Shown here: piece after piece, positions 55,916 to 64,000 of the stretch | Position numbering within the stretch: the stretch's first letter is position 1 | How the letters are laid out: each line of letters begins with the position of its first letter | NCBI RefSeq assembly: GCF_013402815.2 | Contig: NZ_CP058601.1 | Span: 930,001-994,000, forward strand | Direction of reading: 5' to 3' | Source: Natrinema halophilum | GTDB lineage: Archaea; Halobacteriota; Halobacteria; Halobacteriales; Natrialbaceae | DNA: 64,000 nt | Notes under the pieces: model-generated | Seen by the model: the letters and a program-made list of their open reading frames with translations, nothing else | What the model was told of the DNA's origin: nothing | Databases searched by the model: none | Made by a program: the position numbers and the translations under genes

Positions 55916-56398
55916 ATGAAGATTCTCGTCGGTGCGCTCGACGCGGACGAGGGAACTGTCGAGGCGAGCGGTCGAATCGGATGGTGTCCCCAGGAGGGAC
56001 TGTTGTACGACCGACTCACGATCACGGAAACTTTCAGTCTCTTCGGGGAGGCATACGGGATGACCGACGAGGATATCGCGACTGCTCGCAACAGACTCGC
56101 CTCTACGCTCGATTTTGAGCGATTCCTCGACTGCCGAATCGATCATCTCTCCGGAGGCAACCGTCAAAAGGTCAACCTCGGCATCGCGTTGATGCACGAC
56201 CCTGACGTTTTGCTGCTCGACGAACCCTACACAGGTTTCGACTGGGACACGTACCTCGCGTTCTGGGACCTCACCGAAGACCTCGTCGAGCGCGGGACCG
56301 CGATCGCAGTCATCAGCCATCTCATCAACGAGCGCGAACGCTTCGATAGAATCTACGAACTCCGCGACGGACGACTGTACCCCGACGAGGTGGCCTGA
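55916..56398 (+). pseudogene. ABC transporter ATPase, 5' end with Walker A deleted
   Basis: A 160-residue C-terminal piece of an ABC ATPase. It begins MKILVGALDADEGTVEASG, the helix directly after Walker A; in relatives GPNGAGKTTL stands immediately before. The Q-loop (WCPQEGLLYD), signature LSGGNRQKVNLG, Walker B VLLLDEPYTGFD and switch His (AVISHL) are intact. The ATG is an internal Met. Upstream sequence is antisense to the GbsR fragment. Without Walker A it cannot bind ATP normally. The two permease genes follow with 1-base and overlapping spacing. Confidence 0.85.
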
Positions 56399-56399
56399 G

Positions 56400-57122
56400 A
56401 TGCGAGCGATAACCGGAACCAGGGCTCGTCTCGTGGAGTTCGCGCGACAGCCGACCACGTTGGCGATGCTTGTCTTTCTACCCCCGGTCGCCATCGAAAC
56501 CTATGGGACTGCGATGGAATCGTTCCCGGCGCTCACCGGACTGAACGCCGATCCCATCACGGTCGGTCGGATGACCGGAACGCTGTTCGCCGTCGCCTTC
56601 CTCGCCGGACTGATCGGTCTCTTCCAAGTGATCAGCGCGAGGAGCGGTGACGAGCGACTCGCACTGTGTGGGTACCCCCGTCACCGTCTCCTCGCTACTC
56701 GCCTCGCAACGATGCTCGCGGTCTCCGGTATCGGTGCCGCGATCGCCTTCGGGATCTTCTCGTGGCGAACCGACGTCGCAGCGCCCGCGCTCGCGTTCGG
56801 TATACTGGTGCTCGCCGGACTATTGTACGGCCTCCTCGGAGTGCTCGTGGGGACGTTGCTCCCAAGCGACCTCGAGGGATCGCTCGTCCTCGTGTTCCTC
56901 GCCGACCTCGACAACGTCCTGTCGAGCGACCTGTTCGACGTGGGATCGATCGCCGAAATCGCTCCCCTCTACCATCCACACGCACTCTTCGAGGCCGCCG
57001 TTCTCGAGGGAACGCTAGACGGAGGCCACCTCGTGCCGGCGCTTTCGTACGTGGCTGTACTTCTCGTCGCTGCGTTCGTTGCGTTTGTCTCCGTCACCGG
57101 TGAGGAGGGGATGCTGGCATGA
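56400..57122 (+). CDS. ABC-2 type transporter permease
   Basis: A 240-residue membrane protein with six helices. It looks like the membrane subunit of an exporter: short cytoplasmic N-terminus, then helices separated by small loops, no EAA motif. It lies one base after the ATPase fragment and overlaps the next permease by four bases (ATGA). The frame is intact, but its ATPase partner has lost Walker A and the shared promoter seems deleted, so expression and function are doubtful. Confidence 0.8.
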   Translation: MRAITGTRARLVEFARQPTTLAMLVFLPPVAIETYGTAMESFPALTGLNADPITVGRMTGTLFAVAFLAGLIGLFQVISARSGDERLALCGYPRHRLLATRLATMLAVSGIGAAIAFGIFSWRTDVAAPALAFGILVLAGLLYGLLGVLVGTLLPSDLEGSLVLVFLADLDNVLSSDLFDVGSIAEIAPLYHPHALFEAAVLEGTLDGGHLVPALSYVAVLLVAAFVAFVSVTGEEGMLA

Positions 57123-57850
57123 GTCGGATGGCAGTTTCGTTCGCGATGGGCGCCCGACAGATCAGGCGCACCCCGGTTCTGCTCGGATTGCTCGTGTTCT
57201 TGCCTGCCTACCTCGTCGGCGTCTTCACGTACGTCGCCCCCGACTCGACGGTGGCCTTCGAACTCGTCGGTGGTGAGACGGTGCGTGTAAGTCTCGCGGA
57301 GGTGTTTCCCGCGTTCACCACGCCGATGGTCGCGTCGTTGCTTGCGGGCATCTCTGGCCTCTTTCTGATACGTTCGACTGCCGACGCCGACGCGAGACTC
57401 GTCATCGCAGGTCATCGCCCGTTCGAGGTGATACTCGCCCGTCTTGCACTGTTAACCGGGATAAGCACGATTGCCACGCTGGCCGCCGTTGGCGTAATGC
57501 GCGTCGCATTCGCGCCCGAACGGCTCGGTTGGTTCGCCGCTGCAGTCCTCCTTACGGCCCTCATCTACGGCACGTTTGGCGTCACAGTCGGCACACTACT
57601 GGTCAAGCTCCCTGGCGTCTACCTCGTGCTCTTTGGGTCGATGATCGACCTGTTCCTCTTCCAGAATCCACTGGCGACGGAGACGCCGAATGCGGCCACG
57701 CTCGCACCCGGTTACTATCCGCTTCGTCTCGCGATGGACGCCGGTTTCAGTCAGCAGGTCGACCTCGAACCGCTCGTGTGGAGCCTCGGTGTCCTCACCG
57801 TCTTCGGGGCACTTGCCGTCGCCTCGTTCTCTCGGTCGGTCCGCGTCTAG
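57119..57850 (+). CDS. ABC-2 type transporter permease, second subunit
   Basis: A 243-residue membrane protein with six helices, similar in pattern to the preceding permease, suggesting an ancient duplication (shared RQxxxTPxxLGLLVFLP-like start and a repeated TxADAxLxxAGHRP-type turn in place of SGDERLALCGYPR). It would form a heterodimeric exporter pore with it. Reading frame intact and translationally coupled. Confidence 0.8.
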   Translation: MSRMAVSFAMGARQIRRTPVLLGLLVFLPAYLVGVFTYVAPDSTVAFELVGGETVRVSLAEVFPAFTTPMVASLLAGISGLFLIRSTADADARLVIAGHRPFEVILARLALLTGISTIATLAAVGVMRVAFAPERLGWFAAAVLLTALIYGTFGVTVGTLLVKLPGVYLVLFGSMIDLFLFQNPLATETPNAATLAPGYYPLRLAMDAGFSQQVDLEPLVWSLGVLTVFGALAVASFSRSVRV

Positions 57851-58261
57851 CGCTTCGAGCTATTTACACCACGACCTGAGTCGAGATCGTATCGCCCCAT
57901 CCCGGCGAATAGTCCACGAAAACGCTGTCAGTCCCCGGGCGCGAAACCGGATGATCGCACTGTCTCGGTTCGACAACGAAAATTCGGCCCCGTCGGAACA
58001 CCGATCCCGTTTCGCCACAGGACCTGCACGCGAGACATGTCGTTCAGACTGAGGTAATAATTGTGCCAATCTCTGACGACACGATTGCTCGAGAACAGCC
58101 CGATACCGGTGCGAAAGGGATTTCTATCGGACGTTCTACCGGTCCGTCGTCGACCTATCAGTCAGAATATCTCGCCGAATCGAACAGATCGATACGGGGC
58201 CGTTCACTACCCCCTTCGTAACCAGGGTGGGCCGTTCGACCCATCCGGAATTCGTCACTCT
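57851..58261. other. Gap before the TauE/SafE gene
   Basis: About 410 bases. Short frames reading into the next gene from 58061 are rejected as leader. The last 60 bases are moderately GC-rich, with no obvious TATA box. Nothing else is recognised. Confidence 0.4.
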
Positions 58262-59185
58262 ATGAGCGCGTCAGAATCTACAGTAAACGTCAACCGATTC
58301 GTCACGAATCTCCTCGAGTTCAGATATCGGGAGGTGATGATGGTCTTCGCCACGCTCAGCGTGGTCGCGGGATCGATCGTTTTCTTCCCGGGAACTGAAA
58401 ACGTGGGTGCTGGTATCCAGTCAGACGTGTCGCTTGGACTGCTCGCAGCGTTCCTTCTCGTCGCGATCGCTGCCGGTGCTGTCAAGGGTATGATTGGATT
58501 CGGCTACGCCCTTATTACGACCCCGATCTTCGCAACGGTGATCGATCCGACCTTTGCAGTCGTCGTTCTGGCGATTCCGCCGTGGATGATCAACATGTTC
58601 CAGATCGGAGAAACCGATACGGGGCTTTCCTTCGTTCGCGAAGAATGGCAGCTCATGTTGCTGGCCGTCGTTGGAACGGTAATCGGCGTCGTCTTTCTGG
58701 CCGAATTCAGCGCCGGCCCCATCGTCCCCTTCGTCATCGGTTTGATTATTTTCGGCTACGTCGTCTTCCAGTTCATCCAGAATTTCGTGACCGTCGAAGA
58801 GGCCCACCACCCAGTTGCACTCGGCACTGCCGGCTTCCTCGAGGGGTTTTTGCTGGCCGTCGCGAACCTCGGCCCGCTCCTCCCCGTTTATTTCCACACG
58901 TTCGAGCGCGACGCAGAGCGATACATCGGCGGCCTCTCGATGGTTCTCGGAACGGTGTTCACCATTCGAATCGTGCAGATGGGGCTTTTCACCGACCTGC
59001 TGACGACCTATCGACTGTGGCTCGGATCGGTGATCGCCGTAGTCACGATCGTCGGGCTACTTTTCGGCACGTACCTCCGCCGACTCGAGGTCGACCAGGA
59101 GACGTTCAACTGGTTCGTCGTCGGACTGCTGTTTATCATCTCGATCAATATCTTCCGGAACACCGTTCCCGCACTGTTCTTCTAG
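58262..59185 (+). CDS. TauE/SafE family sulfite/organosulfur exporter
   Basis: A 307-residue membrane protein with about eight helices. The TauE signature repeats are visible: GAVKGMIGFGYALITTPIFA and VALGTAGFLEGFLLAVANLG (one per half). Members move sulfite, sulfoacetate or other anions. It lies three kilobases from tusA-dsrE on the same strand, a possible sulfur link broken by the ABC module. ATG 58262 (MSASESTVNV) is used; the open frame from 58061 is rejected. Confidence 0.85.
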   Translation: MSASESTVNVNRFVTNLLEFRYREVMMVFATLSVVAGSIVFFPGTENVGAGIQSDVSLGLLAAFLLVAIAAGAVKGMIGFGYALITTPIFATVIDPTFAVVVLAIPPWMINMFQIGETDTGLSFVREEWQLMLLAVVGTVIGVVFLAEFSAGPIVPFVIGLIIFGYVVFQFIQNFVTVEEAHHPVALGTAGFLEGFLLAVANLGPLLPVYFHTFERDAERYIGGLSMVLGTVFTIRIVQMGLFTDLLTTYRLWLGSVIAVVTIVGLLFGTYLRRLEVDQETFNWFVVGLLFIISINIFRNTVPALFF

Positions 59186-59462
59186 GCGCCACAGTTCATA
59201 TCAATTGGTCTAATCTACGCGGCCGTTCGGTATCAAATCCGGAGTGCACTGCTCAACCGACAAAACCACTCACCGGGCCGAGGCCACGAACGTAGAAGCG
59301 AATTTCCTGTTCTCACCAGTCCGACCCTGGTTTCTGAGCTGTCCGGGCTGGCAGTATTCTCGAGTCGAACGGGCACGCGTAATCGGTTTTCGGGCGAGTA
59401 AATGTACAGTTCACAGTGACGTGCCGAAATCGGTATTCGATGTGAAACCGACAGAAAGTGAA

Positions 59463-59537
59463 TGCTCCGACTGGGATTCGAACCCAGGTCATTGCCGTGA
59501 GAGGGCAATATGATTGGCCGGACTACACTATCGGAGC
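59463..59537 (-). tRNA. tRNA-Glu (anticodon CTC)
   Basis: A 75-nt tRNA on the minus strand. The acceptor stem is GCTCCGA (59537 down to 59531) pairing with TCGGAGC (3' end), discriminator A at 59463. The anticodon stem TTGCC/GGCAA encloses loop CTCTCAC, anticodon CTC (codon GAG). T-arm CTGGGTTCGAATCCCAG is typical. No CCA is encoded. Confidence 0.95.
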
Positions 59538-59639
59538 GCGCCGGTCAACGCATTTTATCGTAGCGCAGAACGATGTTTAAGGATTCCGTTTCGATTCAGG
59601 CATGGCGGTTCCTCGCATAGGCACGGACGTTGACGTCCG

Positions 59640-60917
59640 CTATTCGTCGAACGGTGACTTCGTCGCTTCGGGTTCGAAGCCCTCGAGGCTGATGATGTTT
59701 TCGCGGCCGACCCGGAGTTTGCTGATCGTTCCGTCGTCCTCCATATCAGAGAGGAGCATACTCACTTTCGACTTCGACCACCCTGTTTCGTCGACGATGT
59801 TGACCTGTTTCATCCGACCACCGTTTTCCTGAATGAGCTTCACGACACGGTCTTCGTCCGTCAATAGTTCCTCCTCAGAAAACGGCGTAGATTCTCGTCG
59901 ATCGTCGGATTCGCCCGGCGCGTGACGGTTCTGTTCGGTATCCTTGGCTGCCCCACTCGATGCGCCACCGGCCGCAGACGCCGATGTTGCTCCTGGCGAT
60001 CGATCGGCCGTTTTTTCGGCGGACCGCACGGAACCGGGACCGTATCGTCGGTACCAGACGGCTACTGCGATAGCAGCACCGATAACCACGAGTCCACCCA
60101 CGACGTATCGTATGAAACCGTCGCCTCTGTTCGGCGAAGAGAGATCGCTGCCCCCGGTGCCGATGTCGCTGCCGTCGGGATGGTCGAAAATCGCGCGCGG
60201 ACGCCCGTCGACGAACTCGCGCTCGCCGCTCCACCGGACCGAATCTGCGTTCTCGAGCGAGTTGCCAGCGTACTTACCATCGGGTTCGACGCTGTGAAAA
60301 CTGAGGTCGCCTCCCGCCTCGATGACGATCGATTGATCGGAGGCAAGGTAAATATCCTGAAAGGCATCACCGGCGTGGACCTGCCCACTCTCGGTTTTGG
60401 CGAAATTCGTCCACAGAAAAGACATTTCGACGACCCCCGTCGCTGTAAACTGTTCTTCGACGCGTGCGGATCGGCGAAAGTTCGTCGCCTTCATTTCGCG
60501 ACCCGTCTCCTGAGCTCCTGTTTCGGTCAGCAGCCGTGACTGGTTTTGAAATCGGTCGTACAGTCCGGTTTCGTTGGCTTCGAACTCGTCGGCGAACGAT
60601 TCGAAGTTTTTCCGAGCCGCGGTCGCGTTCTCGTCGTTCGAGAACCGCTGTTCGTGACGGAAGGTCCACGTCGCACTCCCGTTCTCGTGGACGACGATTT
60701 CGAAGGTCGTGGTGTCGAAGTTCTGTGTGTCCTGTGAAACGAATTTGTTAGGCTCAGGGGTGGTGGCCACCGCGGTCGGGTTCCCCCCGTCGGCGGTCGT
60801 ATCCGCCGTCGACTGAACAGCCGATCCCGTAGTCGCCAGGACGACAGATCCGCTGGCGCCGACGACCGATGCGAGGATGGCGAGAACGACGAGTCCGACG
60901 GAGACCGGCCGATTCAT
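59640..60917 (-). CDS. Membrane-anchored protein with extracellular domain and cytoplasmic winged helix
   Basis: A 425-residue haloarchaeal protein. An N-terminal signal-like hydrophobic stretch (SVGLVVLAILASVVGASGSVVL) leads to a ~220-residue extracellular domain (NFDTTTFEIVVHENGSATW to VDGRPRAIFD), a membrane helix (YVVGGLVVIGAAIAVAVWYRR, near 275-295), a low-complexity Ser/Ala linker and a C-terminal winged helix (LTDEDRVVKLIQENGGRMKQVNIVDETGWSKSKVSMLLSDME, bounded by LTDEDRV and LSDME). It looks like a one-component membrane sensor that binds DNA from the membrane. The ligand and target are unknown. ATG 60917 is used. Confidence 0.83.
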   Translation of the reverse strand: MNRPVSVGLVVLAILASVVGASGSVVLATTGSAVQSTADTTADGGNPTAVATTPEPNKFVSQDTQNFDTTTFEIVVHENGSATWTFRHEQRFSNDENATAARKNFESFADEFEANETGLYDRFQNQSRLLTETGAQETGREMKATNFRRSARVEEQFTATGVVEMSFLWTNFAKTESGQVHAGDAFQDIYLASDQSIVIEAGGDLSFHSVEPDGKYAGNSLENADSVRWSGEREFVDGRPRAIFDHPDGSDIGTGGSDLSSPNRGDGFIRYVVGGLVVIGAAIAVAVWYRRYGPGSVRSAEKTADRSPGATSASAAGGASSGAAKDTEQNRHAPGESDDRRESTPFSEEELLTDEDRVVKLIQENGGRMKQVNIVDETGWSKSKVSMLLSDMEDDGTISKLRVGRENIISLEGFEPEATKSPFDE

Positions 60918-61104
60918 TCGTCTACCCACTACGTGCCGTAGCTAAAAATCCTTGTGAATATGAAGGGGGTGACGAAAACGCACCGATCGACCGCCTAATC
61001 CCCAGAGATAGCGTCCTACAGCGTATGAAGCCTAAATTCGTTCGTTCTCTGGCGTCTGCCACCATGTCGATACCCACAAATCGATCGACCGCATACGAGG
61101 GTCC

Positions 61105-61683
61105 ATGATCAGCAACCTCGCGCAGGGAGTTCAGGCCTTTACGAGCAACGTCTTTCTCGTGACCGGCGATCGACCCGTCCTCGTCGATACGGGAGCGAAT
61201 TTCGACGTCGTCGACGCCATTCGCTCTCGAGTCGACGAACTCGAGGCGGTCGTTCTCACGCACACACACCGCGATCACGTCGGCAATCTCGGGCCGGTCA
61301 CGAACGACTTCGGGATAGACGCATGGGGGTACGACGCGTCGATCGACGGCGTCGATCACGCCATCGCCGACGAGGAACGCATTCAATTAGGCGACCACGA
61401 GTACGTCGCTCTTTACACGCCGGGCCACAAAAACGACCACCTCTGTTTTTACTCCGAGACGGCTGGCGTGTTATTCGCTGGCGATCTCGTCTTCCAGAAC
61501 GGAAGCTTCGGTCGGACCGACCTCGAGGAAGGTGACAGAGGGACCCTGATCGAAAGCATCGATCGTGTCCTCGAGCGAATCAGTCCCGACCTCGAGGAGA
61601 TGCATACCGGCCACGGACCGAGCGTATCGACGAATCCGTACGAACACGTCGAACTCTCGGCGCAGATGGCCCGCCAGAGGTAA
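61105..61683 (+). CDS. MBL-fold metallo-hydrolase
   Basis: A 192-residue metallo-beta-lactamase-fold hydrolase. The dinuclear metal motif HTHRDHVG (H-x-H-x-D-H), a later His in TPGHKNDH and Asp in FAGDLVF are present. It resembles glyoxalase II and other thioester hydrolases more than lactamases. It starts with MISNLAQGVQAF. Substrate unknown. It stands alone between two minus-strand genes. Confidence 0.88.
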   Translation: MISNLAQGVQAFTSNVFLVTGDRPVLVDTGANFDVVDAIRSRVDELEAVVLTHTHRDHVGNLGPVTNDFGIDAWGYDASIDGVDHAIADEERIQLGDHEYVALYTPGHKNDHLCFYSETAGVLFAGDLVFQNGSFGRTDLEEGDRGTLIESIDRVLERISPDLEEMHTGHGPSVSTNPYEHVELSAQMARQR

Positions 61684-61793
61684 TCCAATTCGCCGACGAC
61701 CGCCGTAAGGACCCCGTACGAATCGATATCGGACGGTTGAATCCCCTCTGGAGATGTTCGAACGGCTTCCGTCGGTCCACCGACGGAGACCGG

Positions 61794-62624
61794 TTACACC
61801 TGTCCAGCGGATTCAAGTAATGCGTCGTAAGCTTCCCCGTACGCGAGTGCGATCCGTTCAGGGTCGGCTCGACCGTCGCTGCTGAGTGCCGGCAGGTGAA
61901 GAACGTCGAGCGGATCGAGATAATCGAGGACGTGAGCAACGCGCTTTTCGAGGACGCCGTCTTTCGGGCTCGAGCGGGCAATTTCGCATGCGCGGCAGTA
62001 GCGATCGCCCGAATAAATCCGTACGCGGCCGGGTTCGACAGCTGCGACGGCAGCGATCGATGCTGGATCTACCGACGCAAGAGGGAGCGCGATGTCGCTG
62101 TACGACTCGACGACGGCGACGTCGGCCCTTTCGATCTCGTTGGCCAGTCGCTCGAACGTTGGAACGTACTCCCGTTCGGCGAGGGCATTGAACTCTTCTA
62201 CCGTGTCGACGGAAATCGCGTCCTCGAGCGGGAGCGCATCGGCCACCGCGTCGGGGACGTCGGCAGTGGCATTGCGAACGAAAAGCGGTTCGTCGTCGCT
62301 TCGTCCGATGCGGTCGACGACGAACTCGCGATCGGTTCGACCGAGCAAGCCGTTTCCGCCGCCCGGTGTGGGTTGCCAGAGGCGATGGACGGGATTCAAT
62401 TCCTCGGGTGGCCTGCCGCGGCCATCAGCTGACGAAAGACGAGCAGCGTCCTTGCCGTAGAGCCGGCCGTCGGTGATCGCCCGCAGACAGTCGTCGTGGT
62501 CGAACCAGAAATCGTTCCCGGCGCGTGGTTTGTAGCCGACTGCGCCAGTCCGATAGAGCAAACCGGTCGAAAACGTCGTCTTGCCGGCGTCGACCCGATC
62601 GGCGCCGACCACAAGGAGGATCAT
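61794..62624 (-). CDS. Haloarchaeal P-loop ATPase (BioD/CobQ-like)
   Basis: A 276-residue protein beginning MILLVVGADRVDAGKTTFSTGLL, a deviant Walker A of the dethiobiotin-synthetase/CobQ class. Further motifs: VGYKPRAGNDFWFDHDD and a middle region VAVVESYSDIALPL typical of such synthetases, plus paired Cys (YCRACEIA). Exact role unknown; amide-ligase or a metal-insertion chaperone are possible. Its ATG overlaps the stop of the DUF5827 gene by four bases (ATGA), so the two are co-translated. Confidence 0.78.
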   Translation of the reverse strand: MILLVVGADRVDAGKTTFSTGLLYRTGAVGYKPRAGNDFWFDHDDCLRAITDGRLYGKDAARLSSADGRGRPPEELNPVHRLWQPTPGGGNGLLGRTDREFVVDRIGRSDDEPLFVRNATADVPDAVADALPLEDAISVDTVEEFNALAEREYVPTFERLANEIERADVAVVESYSDIALPLASVDPASIAAVAAVEPGRVRIYSGDRYCRACEIARSSPKDGVLEKRVAHVLDYLDPLDVLHLPALSSDGRADPERIALAYGEAYDALLESAGQV

Positions 62625-62887
62625 TCTTTCAGTCCGTAGTAGCCCGGCTCGTCTTCAGACCGAGGCTCGGCGACGACGAGATCATCCGCGTTGGTCATAA
62701 TCCACGGAATTGCCCAGTCGAGCAGAATATCTTCGGTCTCTCGGTCGATATCGGCTTCGGGCTCGAGGCCCTGTAATAAGCGTGCGATTTCGTAGACAGT
62801 GTACATGTGATCGGTCTCGAGGAGTTCCTCGGGTGTGTAGAAGTCACACGGCGGAAGGTTCTCGAATTCGGATTTCGGGACGGGCAT
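62621..62887 (-). CDS. DUF5827 family protein
   Basis: An 88-residue acidic, helical haloarchaeal protein (MPVPKSEFENLPPCDFYTP) with conserved MYTVYEIARLLQGLEPEAD and WAIPWIMTNADDLVVAEPRS. I recall it as DUF5827; function unknown. It overlaps the downstream ATPase gene by four bases, suggesting they act together. The 297 bases upstream (62888-63184) hold the promoters of this gene and of the kinase; no gene seen. Confidence 0.78.
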   Translation of the reverse strand: MPVPKSEFENLPPCDFYTPEELLETDHMYTVYEIARLLQGLEPEADIDRETEDILLDWAIPWIMTNADDLVVAEPRSEDEPGYYGLKE

Positions 62888-63184
62888 ACGCTGACGTACT
62901 GGCGGCCGATGCCTAAATCGTTCGTTCGACCCCGCCCGTACCGAACGACGCGAGATAGTCCTCGAAAACGGACGATCGTCGACGGATGGATACGGCGGTA
63001 TTCCGTACGATGATACTACCGTGTACGGAAACGGTATTTCTTAGGAGTTTCGAGAGCTGACGACTGCGGTACGAAACCAAACCGACGAATTAAAAGAGAC
63101 AAAGCACACAGACCCCAGAAACCTGCACCCTCCGGTCCCGGTGGGCTGATAAAGTTTTATTTCCAAACATATCATCAGTTCCTA

Positions 63185-64000
63185 ATGGCGGGAGGTAATG
63201 GGTTAATACAACTAATCTACGGTCTCTCAACCGCCACTGCACTTTTCGTCGGATTAAAAATACATAGTTATAGAGGCAGGAAAGGCGCTGAACGAATAGC
63301 CATTTACATGTTTGGCTCGGCTATCTGGGCTGGTTCGCTCTTTCTCGCCACGATCGTTGACGGATTTGCACTTTCCTTTTCTTCCAACAGTCACTCTACG
63401 TCGGCGTCGTCCTCTCTGTCGCCGCAGCGTTCCGTTTCGGACTCGAGTATACCGGCCGCGAACGGTTCGTTCATCCCAGAATAATCGCGCTGCTCTCGAT
63501 CGAACCAATCGTCGTCGTTGCGCTCGTGTTTTCGAATCCGTGAGATATTTTTTACACATCGCTCGCACGGGATCCGACGACGCCGACCGGCGTCGGATCG
63601 AACTGGGACCTGGATTCGCGCATCACACCGTCTACTCGTACGTCCTTCTTACGGCGTTTACGCTGATGATCGTCGAACTGTTATATAATTCGCAGTCGCT
63701 GTACCGGGGACAGGCGCTCGCTCTGTTCACCGGAACGATATGTACCTTAGCTCTGAACGTAATCACGATCTTCGGTTTGGTCGACATTCATTTGACGCCG
63801 ATCGGGGTCATCCTCAGCGGGACGCTGTACTCGGTCGCGATCATCCGCTATCGGCTGACCGATATCGTGCCGATCGCCCGCGATCGCGTGCTCGATCACG
63901 TTTCGGACGGCGTCTTCGTTCTCGACAGGGACGACCGATTGATCGACGTCAATCCGGTCGGTCGAACCCTTCTCCAAGATCTCGATTCCGCTCCGATCGG
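63185..64000 (+). pseudogene. Histidine kinase with 7TM sensor and PAS, frame-disrupted, runs off the window
   Basis: It begins MAGGNGLIQLIYGLSTATALFVGLKIH and continues as the multi-helix sensor of haloarchaeal HisKA_7TM kinases, but the coding sense changes frame twice. Around 63383 the homology shifts to the -1 frame (LFFQQSLYVGVVLSVAAAFRF to VVVALVFSNP), which ends at TGA 63541-63543. From about there a third frame carries RIELGPGFAHHTVYSYVLL onward, then a PAS start (DRVLDHVSDGVFVLDRDDRL) open to base 64000. Both breaks sit at runs of T or C, so sequencing error remains possible. The kinase core would lie beyond the window. Confidence 0.75.

Overview
The window looks like chromosome of a haloarchaeon (class Halobacteria, probably the Natrialbales; genus not resolved). 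Evidence: high G+C, very acidic predicted proteins, twin-arginine (Tat) signals on nearly every exported protein, archaeal TATA boxes with almost no 5' leader, a secE-spt5 pair, archaeal multiprotein bridging factor, PolX with a PHP domain, PCNA-box DinB and several small haloarchaeal families. I found no rRNA, CRISPR array or transposase gene.

Layout. 1-10 kb: the 3' part of a sugar-nucleotide epimerase, PEP carboxylase, tRNA-Ser(CGA), an orphan multi-cluster iron-sulfur subunit, a secreted beta-helix protein, a citramalate/isopropylmalate synthase and a MITE-like hairpin element. 10-24 kb: membrane protease, DUF192, a chemotaxis transducer, an HNH-like zinc protein, an SDR, a 25-bp tandem array, endonuclease V, AN1-rhomboid, the DUF5788-polX-Mut7-C cluster, a PHP protein and a secreted hydrolase. 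24-27 kb: spt5-secE, an acidic mini-protein, a 33-bp tandem array and an HtrA protease. 26-40 kb: a carbohydrate island with KDPG aldolase, TrmB regulator, GH15 glucoamylase, malK divergent from malEFG, GH13 amylase and a gluconate-type dehydratase. 40-50 kb: AlaX, MBF1, a J-domain membrane protein, DinB behind a 37-bp tandem array, a blue copper protein, panB, HAD phosphatase, acyl-CoA dehydrogenase and a DapA-family lyase. 50-59 kb: a Ca/Mn-type P-ATPase divergent from a GDT1 family transporter, tusA-dsrE, a decapitated regulator/ABC module and TauE/SafE. 59-64 kb: tRNA-Glu(CTC), a membrane-tethered winged-helix protein, an MBL hydrolase, a P-loop ATPase operon and a broken histidine kinase running off the window.

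How the genes work together. The carbohydrate island reads as a maltodextrin route: an ABC importer (lipoprotein, two permeases, divergent ATPase) delivers oligosaccharides, cytoplasmic GH13 and GH15 enzymes cut them to glucose, and gluconate dehydratase plus KDPG aldolase supply steps of the haloarchaeal semi-phosphorylative Entner-Doudoroff pathway. TrmB is the natural local regulator. A 13-bp palindrome at its own start shares its half-site with two spaced boxes in the malE promoter.

Most striking: at 55915/55916 two divergent genes, a GbsR-type regulator and an ABC ATPase, are joined head to head. Both lack their 5' ends, including the ATPase Walker A and the shared promoter, while the two permease genes downstream stay open. 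Other points worth attention are the P-ATPase/GDT1 pair, an iron-sulfur protein with Asp replacing one cluster Cys, and three unrelated non-coding tandem arrays. Family assignments come from motif recognition by eye; no database search was run.
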